Below are positions 1-8,849 of a DNA stretch of 46,480 nt, piece after piece; the first letter of the stretch is position 1, and the number at the start of each line of letters is the position of its first letter. The notes beneath the pieces are model-generated. The model was given only the letters and a program-made list of their open reading frames with translations. It did no database searches and was not told the DNA's origin. The position numbers were made by a program, and so were the translations under genes. This DNA comes from Paenarthrobacter sp. PH39-S1. Lineage in GTDB: Bacteria; Actinomycetota; Actinomycetes; Actinomycetales; Micrococcaceae. Location: the NCBI RefSeq assembly GCF_030063245.1, contig NZ_JASISR010000031.1, positions 1 to 46,480 on the forward strand. Direction: 5' to 3'.

Positions 1-168
1 TAAGCGAAAAAGTCACACGTTTATTATCTCACATCGGGGGCATGATTAAAAGACTTGAGCGAGCAAGAATCCCCGGAAACTCAATACATCACCCGCACGG
101 CCGTCCTGTCATGTCAGGAGCCCTGGGGACGGCCGCTGCGGAGAATGTCCCGTTTCGAGTCAAAGATG

Positions 169-194
169 CCGTCGCCGGTAAAACCCGGTGACGG
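169..194. repeat. Hairpin upstream of gatCAB
   Basis: Inverted repeat with 10-nt arms, CCGTCGCCGG and CCGGTGACGG, differing at one position, around a 6-nt loop. It has no T-run on either side, so a Rho-independent terminator is not well supported. It could end the transcript of the gene left of the window. I see no convincing gene in bases 1-287; the short frames there look like chance openings. Confidence 0.35.
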
Positions 195-247
195 TTCCCT
201 CTACGACGCTGCAGAGTCCCAGCCCTAAATGGCCCGCTGCCGCACAG

Positions 248-253
248 TAGACT
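248..253 (+). promoter_or_regulatory. Possible -10 box of gatCAB
   Basis: TAGACT lies 34 nt before the gatC start and fits the actinobacterial -10 pattern TAnnnT. No good -35 box is visible 17 nt upstream, which is common for this group. Confidence 0.35.
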
Positions 254-287
254 GGACGGGAAACAACAACTTCTGCAGGGGAGATCC

Positions 288-584
288 ATGGCTGCGATCA
301 ACCGTGACGACGTGGCGCATCTGGCGCAACTGGCTCACATCGAGATGAGTGCTGACGAACTGGACCGGATGGCTGGCGAATTGGCCGTCATCGTCGATTC
401 GGTGAAATCCGTCAGCGAGGTGGCGGGAGCAGATGTTCCCGCAACGTCGCACCCGATTCCGCTCACGAATGTGCTCCGTGAGGATGTCGTCGGCCACGTG
501 CTGACCGCCGAGGAAGCGCTCGCCGGCGCCCCGGACGCACGCGGCGGCCGTTTCCGCGTACCCGCGATTCTGGAGGAGGACTAA
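288..584 (+). CDS. gatC: Asp-tRNA(Asn)/Glu-tRNA(Gln) amidotransferase subunit C
   Basis: Small (98 aa) subunit that wraps around GatA and stabilises the GatA-GatB pair in the cytoplasmic complex converting Glu-tRNA(Gln), and in some species Asp-tRNA(Asn), to the amidated form. The protein shows the family pattern of an N-terminal helix with [13 protein letters not shown] followed by a middle stretch and a C-terminal part ending in [10 protein letters not shown]. The ATG follows GGGGAG at good spacing. The stop overlaps the gatA start region, so this is the first gene of a tightly coupled gatC-gatA-gatB operon. Confidence 0.96.
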   Translation: MAAINRDDVAHLAQLAHIEMSADELDRMAGELAVIVDSVKSVSEVAGADVPATSHPIPLTNVLREDVVGHVLTAEEALAGAPDARGGRFRVPAILEED

Positions 585-2131
585 TGACGGAACTGATTAA
601 GCACTCGGCGGCCACCTTGGCCGCCATGTTGGCGGCCAAGGACGTCTCCGCCGTCGAAGTGACGCAGGCGCACCTGGACCGGATTGCCGCCGTCGACGGC
701 GATGCTGACCGCGGCGTGCACGCCTTCCTGCACGTCAACACCGATGAGGCGCTCGCGGTCGCCGCCGACGTGGACGGCCGCCGGGCCAGGGGCGGCGCAG
801 ACGCCGAGGATCTGCACGAAATGGCCGGTGTGCCAATCGCGGTCAAGGACCTGATCGTAACCGTCGGGCAGCCGACGACGGCCGGGTCGCGGATTTTGCA
901 GGGCTGGCACAGCCCCTACGACGCGACGGTGGTCAAGAAGCTGCGCACCGCACGGATGCCGATTTTGGGCAAGACCAATCTGGATGAGTTCGCGATGGGC
1001 TCCTCCACAGAGCATTCGGCGTACGGACCCACCCGCAACCCCTGGGACCTGGACCGCATTCCCGGCGGTTCCGGCGGCGGCTCAGCGGCCGCCGTCGCCG
1101 CTTTTGAAGCTCCGCTGGCACTCGGGACGGATACCGGAGGTTCCATCCGCCAGCCCGGTGCGGTCACCGGGACGGTGGGCGTGAAACCGACCTACGGCGG
1201 CGTGTCGCGTTATGGGGCCATAGCGATGGCGTCATCGCTGGATCAGATCGGTCCGGTTTCCCGGACGGTGCTGGATGCCGCGCTGCTGCACGAACTGATT
1301 GGCGGCCATGATCCGCACGACTCCACCTCGCTGACGGATCCGTCCACCGGCCTGGTGGCGGCCGCGCGGACCGGCAATGTGCAGGGCCTGCGGATCGGTG
1401 TGGTCAAGGAACTTGGCGGCGAGGGCTACCAAGCCGGCGTGCTGGCGCGGTTCAACGAGTCGCTGGACCTGCTCCGCGACGCCGGCGCGGAAATCGTCGA
1501 GGTGTCCTGCCCCAACTTCGTCTACGCGCTCGGCGCCTATTACCTGATCATGCCGTCCGAGGCATCCTCGAACCTCGCGAAGTTCGACGGCGTCCGGTTC
1601 GGCTTGCGCACGCTGCCCAAGGACGGGCCCATGACGATCGAACGCGTGATGGCGTCCACCCGCGCCGCCGGTTTCGGCGACGAGGTCAAGCGGCGGATTA
1701 TTCTGGGTACCTACGCGCTCAGCGCTGGCTACTACGACGCGTACTACGGCTCCGCGCAGAAGGTCCGCACCCTGATTCAGCGCGATTTTGACGCGGCCTT
1801 TACGCAGGCCGACGTGCTAATTTCCCCGACGTCCCCCACCACCGCCTTCAGATTGGGTGAGAAACTGGACGATCCGCTGGCCATGTACCTCAACGACGTG
1901 GCCACCATCCCCGCCAACATGGCCGGTGTTCCGGGACTGTCCATTCCTGGCGGACTGGCCGACGAGGACGGGCTGCCGGTGGGGATCCAGCTGCTGGCCC
2001 CGGCCCGCGAGGATGCCCGGCTCTACCGCGTGGGTGCCGTGCTCGAAGGGCTGCTGGAAGAAAGCTGGGGCGGCCCGATCCTGAATATGGCGCCCGAGCT
2101 GGTCGCGACACAGACCATGGAGGCAAAATAA
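584..2131 (+). CDS. gatA: Asp-tRNA(Asn)/Glu-tRNA(Gln) amidotransferase subunit A
   Basis: Glutaminase (amidase-signature) subunit that releases ammonia from glutamine for transamidation by GatB. The Ser-cisSer-Lys triad is visible: Lys88 in AVKDL, cis-Ser163 in [11 protein letters not shown] and nucleophile Ser187 in [11 protein letters not shown]; the 24-residue spacing of the two serines matches the family. The usual GGSSGG reads GGSGGG here, so the second serine is glycine while the catalytic one is kept. At 515 aa it is of normal length. The start overlaps the gatC end by one base and the stop overlaps the gatB start. Confidence 0.97.
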   Translation: MTELIKHSAATLAAMLAAKDVSAVEVTQAHLDRIAAVDGDADRGVHAFLHVNTDEALAVAADVDGRRARGGADAEDLHEMAGVPIAVKDLIVTVGQPTTAGSRILQGWHSPYDATVVKKLRTARMPILGKTNLDEFAMGSSTEHSAYGPTRNPWDLDRIPGGSGGGSAAAVAAFEAPLALGTDTGGSIRQPGAVTGTVGVKPTYGGVSRYGAIAMASSLDQIGPVSRTVLDAALLHELIGGHDPHDSTSLTDPSTGLVAAARTGNVQGLRIGVVKELGGEGYQAGVLARFNESLDLLRDAGAEIVEVSCPNFVYALGAYYLIMPSEASSNLAKFDGVRFGLRTLPKDGPMTIERVMASTRAAGFGDEVKRRIILGTYALSAGYYDAYYGSAQKVRTLIQRDFDAAFTQADVLISPTSPTTAFRLGEKLDDPLAMYLNDVATIPANMAGVPGLSIPGGLADEDGLPVGIQLLAPAREDARLYRVGAVLEGLLEESWGGPILNMAPELVATQTMEAK

Positions 2132-3636
2132 TGACCGACGCAACCCTGAGCTTTGACGTCGCGATGGAGAAGTTTGACCCGGTCCTGGGCTTCGAGGTCC
2201 ACGTTGAACTGAACACCGCCACCAAAATGTTCTCCTCCGCGCCGAACGTCTTTGGGGACGAGCCGAACACCAACGTCAACGAGGTGGATCTGGGCCTGCC
2301 CGGTGTCCTGCCCGTGGTCAACAGGAAGGCCGTGGAGTCCTCGATCAAGATCGGCCTGGCACTGAACTGCAAAATCGCCGAATCCTGCACCTTCGCCCGC
2401 AAGCACTACTTCTACCCTGACACTCCGAAGAACTTCCAGACCTCCCAGTACGATGACCCGATTGCGTACGACGGGCACCTGGACGTGGTGCTTTCCGACG
2501 GCAGCATTTTCCGCGTGGAGATTGAGCGGGCGCACATGGAGGAGGACGCCGGCAAGCTGACCCACATGGGCGGGGCCACCGGGCGCATTCAGGGCGCCGA
2601 TTTCTCGTTGGTGGATTACAACCGTGCCGGCGTTCCGCTGGTGGAAATCGTCACCAAGCCTATCGAAGGTGCCGGGTCCCGGGCGCCGGAACTTGCCAAG
2701 GCCTATGTGGCCGCGGTGCGGGAGATCGTGAAGAACCTCGGCGTGTCGGATGCGAAGATGGAGCGCGGCAACGTCCGCTGCGACGCCAACGTGTCGCTGC
2801 GCCCGTACGGTCAGGAAAAGTTCGGCACCCGCTCCGAGACCAAAAACGTAAACTCGCTGCGCGCGGTGGAAAACGCCGTCCGTTTCGAAATCCAGCGCCA
2901 CGCGGCCGTCCTGGATTCCGGCAACACCATTGTGCAGGAGACCCGGCACTGGCACGAGGACACCAAGTCCACCACCTCCGGGCGGCCCAAATCGGACGCG
3001 GATGACTACCGCTACTTTCCGGAGCCGGATCTGCTGCCCATCCTGGCTACCCCGGCGTGGGTGGAGTCCCTGCGGGCCGAGCTGCCCGAGCCGCCCGCGG
3101 CGCGCCGCAAGCGCCTGCAGGCGGACTGGGGCTACACGGATCTGGAATTCCGCGATGTGGTCAATGCCGGCGTGATGGACGAAATCGAGGAAACCGTCGC
3201 CGCCGGTGCCTCCGCCGCCGTCGCCCGCAAATGGTGGATGGGGGAGATCGCGCGCCGTGCCAAGCTGGCCGACGTCGATCCGGTCGGGCTCGGCGTGACG
3301 CCGGCCGTCGTCGTCGAACTTGACGCCCTGATCCGCTCCGGCGCGATCAATGACAAGCTGGCCCGTGAGGTCCTGGACGGTGTGCTGGCCGGCGAAGGAG
3401 CCCCCGCCGAGGTGGTTCAGACCCGCGGTCTGGCCGTGGTGTCCGACGACGGCGCGCTGCAGAGTGCGATCGACACCGCCCTGGCCGCCCAGCCGGAGGT
3501 GGCGGACAAGATCCGCGCCGGCAAAATCCAGGCCGTGGGTGCCATTGTCGGCGGCGTCATGAAGGTCACCAAGGGGCAGGCCGACGCGGGGCGGGTTCGC
3601 GAATTGATCCTCAAAACCCTCGGCGTCGAAGCCTAG
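2131..3636 (+). CDS. gatB: Asp-tRNA(Asn)/Glu-tRNA(Gln) amidotransferase subunit B
   Basis: ATP-dependent transamidase subunit that activates the gamma-carboxyl of Glu on tRNA(Gln) (or Asp on tRNA(Asn)) and accepts ammonia channelled from GatA. The N-terminal catalytic part carries the [15 protein letters not shown] signature, [13 protein letters not shown] and the [11 protein letters not shown] segment. The C-terminal part (about residue 350 on) is the helical YqeY-like tRNA-binding domain, ending with [15 protein letters not shown]. At 501 aa it is full length. The start codon overlaps the gatA stop by one base. The transcript probably ends at the palindrome just downstream. Confidence 0.97.
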   Translation: MTDATLSFDVAMEKFDPVLGFEVHVELNTATKMFSSAPNVFGDEPNTNVNEVDLGLPGVLPVVNRKAVESSIKIGLALNCKIAESCTFARKHYFYPDTPKNFQTSQYDDPIAYDGHLDVVLSDGSIFRVEIERAHMEEDAGKLTHMGGATGRIQGADFSLVDYNRAGVPLVEIVTKPIEGAGSRAPELAKAYVAAVREIVKNLGVSDAKMERGNVRCDANVSLRPYGQEKFGTRSETKNVNSLRAVENAVRFEIQRHAAVLDSGNTIVQETRHWHEDTKSTTSGRPKSDADDYRYFPEPDLLPILATPAWVESLRAELPEPPAARRKRLQADWGYTDLEFRDVVNAGVMDEIEETVAAGASAAVARKWWMGEIARRAKLADVDPVGLGVTPAVVVELDALIRSGAINDKLAREVLDGVLAGEGAPAEVVQTRGLAVVSDDGALQSAIDTALAAQPEVADKIRAGKIQAVGAIVGGVMKVTKGQADAGRVRELILKTLGVEA

Positions 3637-3645
3637 CCCAACTAA

Positions 3646-3693
3646 GTAGCAGTTATCGCACTCAAAACGCGATTTGGATGCGATAACTGCTAC
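3646..3693. repeat. REP-like palindrome 1 (between gatB and PP2C-like gene)
   Basis: Perfect inverted repeat with 15-nt arms GTAGCAGTTATCGCA and TGCGATAACTGCTAC around an 18-nt loop containing CTCAAAACGCG. The loop and inner arm are shared with the palindrome at 29681-29736 and, reversed, with the one at 4563-4619, so it belongs to a dispersed family. It may terminate gatCAB transcription, although no U-run follows. Confidence 0.8.
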
Positions 3694-3704
3694 CCGGTTG
3701 AGAT

Positions 3705-3710
3705 TAGGGT
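3705..3710 (+). promoter_or_regulatory. -10 box placed for a leaderless start
   Basis: TAGGGT ends 6 nt before the ATG at 3717, so transcription would begin at or near the start codon. A GGTGGAG stretch overlaps it and could instead act as a poor ribosome site. Confidence 0.5.
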
Positions 3711-3716
3711 GGAGCG

Positions 3717-4577
3717 ATGGCCCCCGAATCCCTGAATTGGAAGATCCGTGCCCGTGTGCAGTCCGAGGGGGACGCGCACGTGATGGAGGATACCTGCGGG
3801 TTTGCCGGCCCGGCCGCCTGGGTGATCGACGGTGCCACCTCCCTGCTGGAACCGCTCGGCCTGCCCGGAGCCTCCGATCCCTCCTGGCTGGCGCAGACGC
3901 TCTCCATTGCCTTGACCGAGGTGGTGGCGGAATCCGAGCCAGCGGCCCCGATGTCGGAGTCCGGCGTCCGGGCTCTGTTGGCGGCGGCGCTGCAAAAGGT
4001 CGACGACGGCGGCCGGCGGTCAGTGGGGGAGGAACGCGTGCGCTTTCCCAGCGCGGCCGTTTCCGTAGCCCGGTTGAACGACGGCGGCGTGGAAGTGCTC
4101 AGCCTGGCCGACTGCCACGTGGCGGTACGGCTGGCCGGGGGCGGTATAGAGCACGTCTTCAGCGAGCTGGCTGATTCCCGCATCCACGCTGCCGTGCCGA
4201 CTACCGGCCCGGATCCGGTCGGCCTCCGGGTGCGGCAGATCGCGGACCGGGAACGCCGCAACACCGCGGACGGGCTCTGGGTGGCACGCCGCGAGCCGGC
4301 GGCGGCTGACCACGCGTACGTCGTCCAGCTGCCCCGGCCCGAACTGATGGTGATGGCCTCGGACGGCGCCTGGCGGGCCGTCGATCTTGGCCTGATGAGC
4401 GATGCCGGAGAATTCCTGGAGGCCGTCTCGACGCCCGTCGGTGCGCTGGAACTGATGCACCGGCTCCGCGCCCATCAGCGGGCCATCGGCGAGGTGGCCG
4501 ACGACGCGACGGTGCTCGTCGTCGAACCGGCGGACCAGGACCAGGACGCCACCCGGGTCCAACTGCCCCGCAGATAA
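3717..4577 (+). CDS. PP2C-like protein phosphatase
   Basis: A 286-aa soluble protein with a diverged PP2C fold. In order: VIDGATSLL (about residue 38, metal-binding Asp strand), SLADCHVAV (about 127), MASDGAWRAVD (about 216) and VADDATVLVVE (about 260), which correspond to PP2C motifs with the Asp residues that bind Mg/Mn. It would remove phosphate from Ser/Thr or act on small phospho-compounds; the substrate is unknown. No membrane segment or signal peptide. It stands alone between two palindromes, and the downstream palindrome supplies its last four codons and stop (LPRR). The start is probably leaderless. Confidence 0.75.
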   Translation: MAPESLNWKIRARVQSEGDAHVMEDTCGFAGPAAWVIDGATSLLEPLGLPGASDPSWLAQTLSIALTEVVAESEPAAPMSESGVRALLAAALQKVDDGGRRSVGEERVRFPSAAVSVARLNDGGVEVLSLADCHVAVRLAGGGIEHVFSELADSRIHAAVPTTGPDPVGLRVRQIADRERRNTADGLWVARREPAAADHAYVVQLPRPELMVMASDGAWRAVDLGLMSDAGEFLEAVSTPVGALELMHRLRAHQRAIGEVADDATVLVVEPADQDQDATRVQLPRR

Positions 4578-4619
4578 GAGCCGGCAAAGCGCGGTTTTCG
4601 TGCGTTATCTGCGGGGCAG
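4563..4619. repeat. REP-like palindrome 2 forming both convergent gene ends
   Basis: Perfect 15-nt arms CTGCCCCGCAGATAA (4563-4577) and its complement (4605-4619). The left arm is the last four codons and stop of the PP2C-like gene; the right arm, read on the other strand, is the last four codons and stop of the sulfatase. Its minus-strand sequence (GCAGATAACGCACGAAAAC) resembles palindrome 1. It may also act as a bidirectional terminator. Confidence 0.85.
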
Positions 4620-6101
4620 ATGGGCTTCGGCGCCTGCCAACCGTTCGCGCGTGTGCCGGAGGATGGAGGTCACGGCCTTCCCCGCGACCAGCCGCCCGTC
4701 CTCGATGAAGCCCTCCTCCCGGCCGGTCAGGTCCCGGATCAGCCGGGACTTCCACAATGCCAGCAGCTCGGCGTGCGCCGAATCATCCGCCAGGTTGTCC
4801 AGCTCACCGGGATCCGCATCCAGATCGAACAGCTCTTCGGTGCCCCAGCCCGAGGCCCACAGGTACTTCACATGACCATCGGTGACCCACTGCAGGGACT
4901 GTCCGAAATAGACATGCTCGCCGTGCAGCCAGTCCCGGACCGGAACACCGGCTTCGCCGTGCAGCAACGGAACCAGGGATATGCCGTCGCACTCCGGCGG
5001 GACCGGGATGCCGGCAAGATCCAGCAGTGTGGGCATCACGTCCCGCAATTCCACCACCTGGTCGACGACGATCTGCCGGGCCGCCTTCGCGTCGGACGGC
5101 GCGGGGGCAAGGATGAACGGAATCCGGGCCGAGCCCTCATAGCCGACGGCCTTGCGGTAGAAGTCGTGGTCGCCCATCATCTCGCCATGATCGCTGGTAA
5201 ATGCGATGACAGTGTCGTCGGCGAGCCCAAAGTCGGACAGAGCCTCCTGCAGCCTCATGATCTGAAGGTCGACGTGGGCCATGAGCCCGTAGTAGCCGGC
5301 CCTCGCGCGGTGCGTCACAGCCTCGGACAGGGTGCCGAACGCGGCCTGGTGCAGCCCGTCGGTCCGGACGGCATCGAAATGGTGCTCCCAATTGCCCAAC
5401 CGGCGTCGGAATGCGGGCAGGTCCAGATACTGTTCGAAGGCCCACGCCGGCGGATCGTAGGGCGGGTGCGGCCGATGGAAGGACAGGTACAGGAAGAATG
5501 GCCTGGTCGGATCCCGGCGGTACAGCCAGTCAACAGCCTGACTGCCGGCCCAGCTGGTCGGGTGCAAGCGCTCGGCCTTGTCCCAGGGACGGGCCACCGT
5601 GGAATTGCAATTGACCCCGTGGTCGAAGTATTCCTCCTCCGGGTCCACGCCCGGCTGCCGGCGCAGCCAGGGGACGTAGTCGTCGAAGAACCTGAAATTG
5701 AGCCGGTGCTGCTGACGGGCGAAGTGCAGGAAACCATCGTGCAGGATGACGTCATCGAAGCCGATTCGACCCCGCTCCGGGAAGACATGCATCTTGCCGA
5801 TCGCCTGGGTCTGGTAGCCCGCCTTGCGGAACTCGCCCTGGAGCGTCACCGGGTGCGCAACATCGAAGGGAACTCCCTCCTGGTAGCCAACCCGTCCGTG
5901 CCGTTCCTGGGACTGGCCGGTGAAGAGGGCAACGCGGGCCGGCACGCAGGTGGGTGTGGCGGAATACGCGTGCTCAAACCGCGAGCCCTTGCGGGCCAGT
6001 TCGTCCAGGTGCGGGGTTTGGAGGTAGGGGTGGCCGGCGCCGGAAAGGCAGTCGCCGCGCCATTCGTCGGCGCAGATCAGGATGACATTGGGCCGCGTCA
6101 T
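4605..6101 (-). CDS. Type I (cysteine-type) sulfatase
   Basis: Hydrolyses a sulfate ester, probably on a carbohydrate given the neighbouring galactosidase operon; the exact substrate cannot be told. The 498-aa protein starts MTRPNVILICADEW with a metal Asp, has the sulfatase signature TCVPAR with Cys52, which must be converted to formylglycine, then SFHRPHPPYDPP and the second metal site TSDHGEMMGDH. No signal peptide is seen, so it probably acts in the cytoplasm. I chose the ATG at 6101, not the longer frame to 6170, because residues before it are non-homologous and the ATG overlaps the TGA of the upstream FGE remnant (ATGA), implying past translational coupling. AAGGAAAGG upstream can serve as the ribosome site. 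The last codons come from palindrome 2. Confidence 0.93.
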   Translation of the reverse strand: MTRPNVILICADEWRGDCLSGAGHPYLQTPHLDELARKGSRFEHAYSATPTCVPARVALFTGQSQERHGRVGYQEGVPFDVAHPVTLQGEFRKAGYQTQAIGKMHVFPERGRIGFDDVILHDGFLHFARQQHRLNFRFFDDYVPWLRRQPGVDPEEEYFDHGVNCNSTVARPWDKAERLHPTSWAGSQAVDWLYRRDPTRPFFLYLSFHRPHPPYDPPAWAFEQYLDLPAFRRRLGNWEHHFDAVRTDGLHQAAFGTLSEAVTHRARAGYYGLMAHVDLQIMRLQEALSDFGLADDTVIAFTSDHGEMMGDHDFYRKAVGYEGSARIPFILAPAPSDAKAARQIVVDQVVELRDVMPTLLDLAGIPVPPECDGISLVPLLHGEAGVPVRDWLHGEHVYFGQSLQWVTDGHVKYLWASGWGTEELFDLDADPGELDNLADDSAHAELLALWKSRLIRDLTGREEGFIEDGRLVAGKAVTSILRHTRERLAGAEAHLPRR

Positions 6102-6561
6102 GTGGGACTGGCCACCTTTCCTTCGTTCGGTTTGTCCAGTTTTGTCCGGCCACACACGTTCAGCCACCACAGGACATCGGCCACCGCGCCAAGGATGTCC
6201 TGCGGATCAGCGCGGACCGTGAGATGGAAAACGGCGGACGTGCCGTAGATTTCCGACTCGGTCCGGTATCCGGTCGACTCGACAAAGGCCGCGAACTGGG
6301 CATTGCTGACCGCGGCGGAGTCGATCCGGAAGGACTCCAGACTGACCTGGTGGACGGCGTTTCACCGTCGCCAGCGCAACCCTCCCCGAACGGATCCCTC
6401 ATCACGAAGGTGCCGCCCGGAATTCTGACGTCCTGATGGACGAGGGCGGTCGGCGGGCTTCCGCTGCCGGCCCCGCCGCGTTGGCTCTCCGGGCCGGCGG
6501 CGACATGGCCGGCCACCACGGGAGGCTCGTCGCGGCGCTGCGGGCTGCAGCACTGCGCCAT
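6098..6561 (-). pseudogene. Remnant of formylglycine-generating enzyme (FGE/SUMF1 family)
   Basis: FGE oxidises the sulfatase active-site Cys to formylglycine. Starting at ATG 6561 (ribosome site GGAGG), the frame reads MAQCCSP, then HQDVRIPGGTFVM and DPFGEG, typical of the FGE N-terminus. A one-base loss near 6355 shifts the frame; the next frame continues VHQVSLESFRID, AVSNAQFAAFVESTGY, YGTSAVFHLTVRAD and WWLNV, again FGE-like. Homology then stops near 6155 and a short tail runs to a TGA overlapping the sulfatase ATG. About 150 residues remain of the usual 300 or so; the core and C-terminal catalytic cysteines are gone. The frameshift alone could be a sequencing error, but the large deletion could not easily be. 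Confidence 0.82.
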
Positions 6562-6705
6562 GGATCCTCCGTTCGGCTGGTGGCGGTGGCGGCGGAGCGG
6601 ATCGATGAATGCCGCCGTCCTCCGCTTTATGGTAGCCCGGCCATGGCCCGATGTCGCCGTCAACGTGACGAAAGATGCTTGTTACATCAGTATTCGATCA
6701 GTTTC

Positions 6706-6734
6706 TTGCATTTTTGAAATTCATCCCCTACGTT
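6706..6734 (+). promoter_or_regulatory. Promoter of the sugar ABC/GH35 operon
   Basis: TTGCAT (6706-6711) and TACGTT (6729-6734) are separated by exactly 17 nt, a good sigma-70-type pair. The -10 box touches the LacI-type operator, so repressor binding would block initiation. Confidence 0.6.
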
Positions 6735-6751
6735 TGTTAAACGGTTAACAA
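6734..6751. promoter_or_regulatory. LacI/GalR-family operator
   Basis: TTGTTAAACGGTTAACAA: an 18-bp near-perfect palindrome with central CG and a single mismatched pair, the classic layout of LacI-family sites. It overlaps the -10 box and lies 55 nt before the first permease gene. The likely ligand-responsive repressor is the LacI-family protein encoded at 10630-11622 in the same operon. The site is also about 170 nt from the FGE remnant start, so it could once have controlled the sulfatase side too. Confidence 0.72.
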
Positions 6752-6806
6752 GGTGCGGGTCACATGATGTCTCCCCCGCCGCAGCCCAAAGGTAAGAGGA
6801 GAGAGC

Positions 6807-7850
6807 ATGAGCTCGACAACGAGTGAGGTGCCGCCGGCGCCGGCGCCCGAACGCGCCACGGCTTCGACCGGACCGGGTAGATTCCGGGGCGGGAAGAAGA
6901 AAGCGTCCGCGGTGGCTGGACAGAGTTTTGCCGGACAAAGTTTCAGGGTGCGGTGGAAGCGCGACCGGCAGATGCTGTTGATGATGGTGCCGGGTGTGCT
7001 CTTCCTCTTGCTCTTCTTCTACATCCCTATTCTTGGCAATGTCATTGCCTTTCAGGACTACCAGCCATTCTTGGGCATCGGAGACAGCGACTGGGTCGGT
7101 TTTCAGAACTTCGTGGATCTCTATTTCAACCCGGACTTCTGGGTGGCGCTGCGGAACACCCTGGTGCTGGCGCTCTGGCAGCTGCTGCTTTTCTTCCCGG
7201 TCCCGCTGGGATTGGCGCTGGTTGTGGATTCACTCATGAGCTCCAGGATCCGCCGGTGGTTCCAGAGCATTGTCTACCTGCCGCACTTCCTGTCCTGGGT
7301 CCTGGTTATTGCGCTGTTCCAGCAAGTGCTGGGCGGGGCGGGGCTGGTCAATAACGAGCTGCGGCACCTGGGACTGGATGCTCTTCCCTTCATGACTAAC
7401 CCGGATACGTTCCCGCTGCTGGCCACGGTGCAGCTGGTGTGGAAGGACGCCGGCTGGGCGATGATCATTTTCCTTGCCTCGCTGGCCAGCATAGATGGGT
7501 CCCTCTATGAGGCCGCGGCCGCGGATGGGGCCGGGCGCTGGCGCCGGATGTGGCACATCACGCTGCCCGGCCTGCGGTCCATCATCATCCTGCTGCTCAT
7601 CCTGCGCATTGGGGACATCCTCAGCGTCGGCTTTGAACAGTTCCTGCTCCAGCACGACGCGGTGGGTCCGGGGGCCTCGGAAGTGCTGGATACCTTCACG
7701 TACTTTGCTGGCGTGGTGGGCGGCGGCTGGAGCATCGGCGCCGCGGCCGGCCTCGCCAAGGGCATCGTTGGCGCAGTCCTGATTTTCGCGGCCAATAAGG
7801 TGGCGCACAGGTTGGGCGAACCCGGAATCTTTTCGAAAAAGGCCGGCTGA
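6807..7850 (+). CDS. Sugar ABC transporter permease (LplB-like)
   Basis: First membrane subunit of a binding-protein-dependent sugar importer of the CUT1 type. After a polar 50-residue N-terminus the first membrane segment covers about residues 56-76 (LMMVPGVLFLLLFFYIPIL), with five more to the end. The cytoplasmic EAA loop that contacts the ATPase begins at Glu235 (EAAAADGAGRWRRMWHITLP). Length 347 aa is usual for this subfamily, which often handles complex oligosaccharides or glycosides. AGGAGAG precedes the ATG. No ATPase gene is present in the operon, so a shared MsmK-type ATPase from elsewhere is implied. Confidence 0.92.
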   Translation: MSSTTSEVPPAPAPERATASTGPGRFRGGKKKASAVAGQSFAGQSFRVRWKRDRQMLLMMVPGVLFLLLFFYIPILGNVIAFQDYQPFLGIGDSDWVGFQNFVDLYFNPDFWVALRNTLVLALWQLLLFFPVPLGLALVVDSLMSSRIRRWFQSIVYLPHFLSWVLVIALFQQVLGGAGLVNNELRHLGLDALPFMTNPDTFPLLATVQLVWKDAGWAMIIFLASLASIDGSLYEAAAADGAGRWRRMWHITLPGLRSIIILLLILRIGDILSVGFEQFLLQHDAVGPGASEVLDTFTYFAGVVGGGWSIGAAAGLAKGIVGAVLIFAANKVAHRLGEPGIFSKKAG

Positions 7851-7894
7851 TTCCGGGCCTGCGCCGGGAATCCAGCCACCCAAGGAGGCATCTC

Positions 7895-8833
7895 ATGGCA
7901 ACAGACACAATGGTCCGGAAGACATCCGGCAGGCAGTCCAAGGGGCTGACTTTCAATCCCACACGTCCGGCCTGGAAGGAACCGGTCTCGCCGCTCTACC
8001 AGGCCATCAAGGCCGTCGTTCTGGGACTCATCACGCTTTCCATCGTGCTGCCGATCCTGCTGGTGGTTTCAACATCCCTGGCGGATGACCAACAGCTGGT
8101 GGCCGCGGGCGGCTACGTGCTGTGGCCCACGCACCCGACGCTGCAGGCCTACCAGGCCATCTTCAGCGGACAGTTCATGTTCCGGGCGCTGGGGGTGAGC
8201 GCCGTCGTGACGGCGGTCGGGACCGTGCTGGCCCTGTTCGTCACGATCACCATGGCGTACGCCACCAGCCGTCCGGTGCTCTTCGGCCGGCCCGTGCTGC
8301 TGATGGTGCTCTTTACGCTGCTGTTCGCCCCCGGCCTGATTCCGATGTTCCTGATGGTCAAGCAACTGGGCCTGCTGGACACCTTGTGGTCGCTGATCCT
8401 GCCGGGCATCTTCGGAGCCTTCAACTTTGTGGTGATGCGATCCTTCTTCATGAACATTCCGCAGGAGCTCATCGAGGCGGCCCGGATCGACGGTGCCAGC
8501 GACGTCAAAATTCTGTGGAAAATCGTGCTGCCGCTCTCCAAGGCCGTGGTCGCCGTCGTCGGCCTGTTCTATGCCGTCGGATTCTGGAACGCCTTCTTCA
8601 ACGCAATGCTCTACATCAACGACCAGACCAAGTTCCCCGTCCAGCTGGTGCTGCGCAACTACGTGGTGCAGGGCGGCGGCCTGGCCGACCAGCTGGGGAT
8701 CGCCTCCACACCGCCGCCGCAGTCCATGCAGATGGCCATCGTCGTCGTGGCGCTGCTGCCCATTCTGCTCGTCTACCCATTCCTGCAGAAGCACTTCAAC
8801 AAGGGCGTCATTACCGGCGCCATCAAGGGATAA
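7895..8833 (+). CDS. Sugar ABC transporter permease (YtcP/LplC-like)
   Basis: Second membrane subunit, pairing with the preceding permease. Of 312 aa, it opens with a polar N-terminus, then VLGLITLSIVLPILLVVSTSLAD as first membrane helix. The EAA loop begins at Glu194 (EAARIDGASDVKILWKIVLPL). The C-terminus VITGAIKG is typical for the family. AAGGAGG stands 6 nt before the ATG, and the gap from the previous gene is 44 nt, so the two are cotranscribed. Confidence 0.92.
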   Translation: MATDTMVRKTSGRQSKGLTFNPTRPAWKEPVSPLYQAIKAVVLGLITLSIVLPILLVVSTSLADDQQLVAAGGYVLWPTHPTLQAYQAIFSGQFMFRALGVSAVVTAVGTVLALFVTITMAYATSRPVLFGRPVLLMVLFTLLFAPGLIPMFLMVKQLGLLDTLWSLILPGIFGAFNFVVMRSFFMNIPQELIEAARIDGASDVKILWKIVLPLSKAVVAVVGLFYAVGFWNAFFNAMLYINDQTKFPVQLVLRNYVVQGGGLADQLGIASTPPPQSMQMAIVVVALLPILLVYPFLQKHFNKGVITGAIKG

Positions 8834-8849
8834 ACAGAAAGGACATGCG

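Noticed and set aside
4620-6248. 542-codon open frame on the plus strand opposite the sulfatase
   Set aside because: It is the antisense shadow of a high-GC coding gene; no domain or start site, and the sulfatase on the other strand is unmistakable.
6160-6663. 167-codon minus-strand frame as a normal gene
   Set aside because: Only its middle part matches FGE; the end is out of frame after the one-base loss near 6355, so it is a pseudogene rather than an intact protein.
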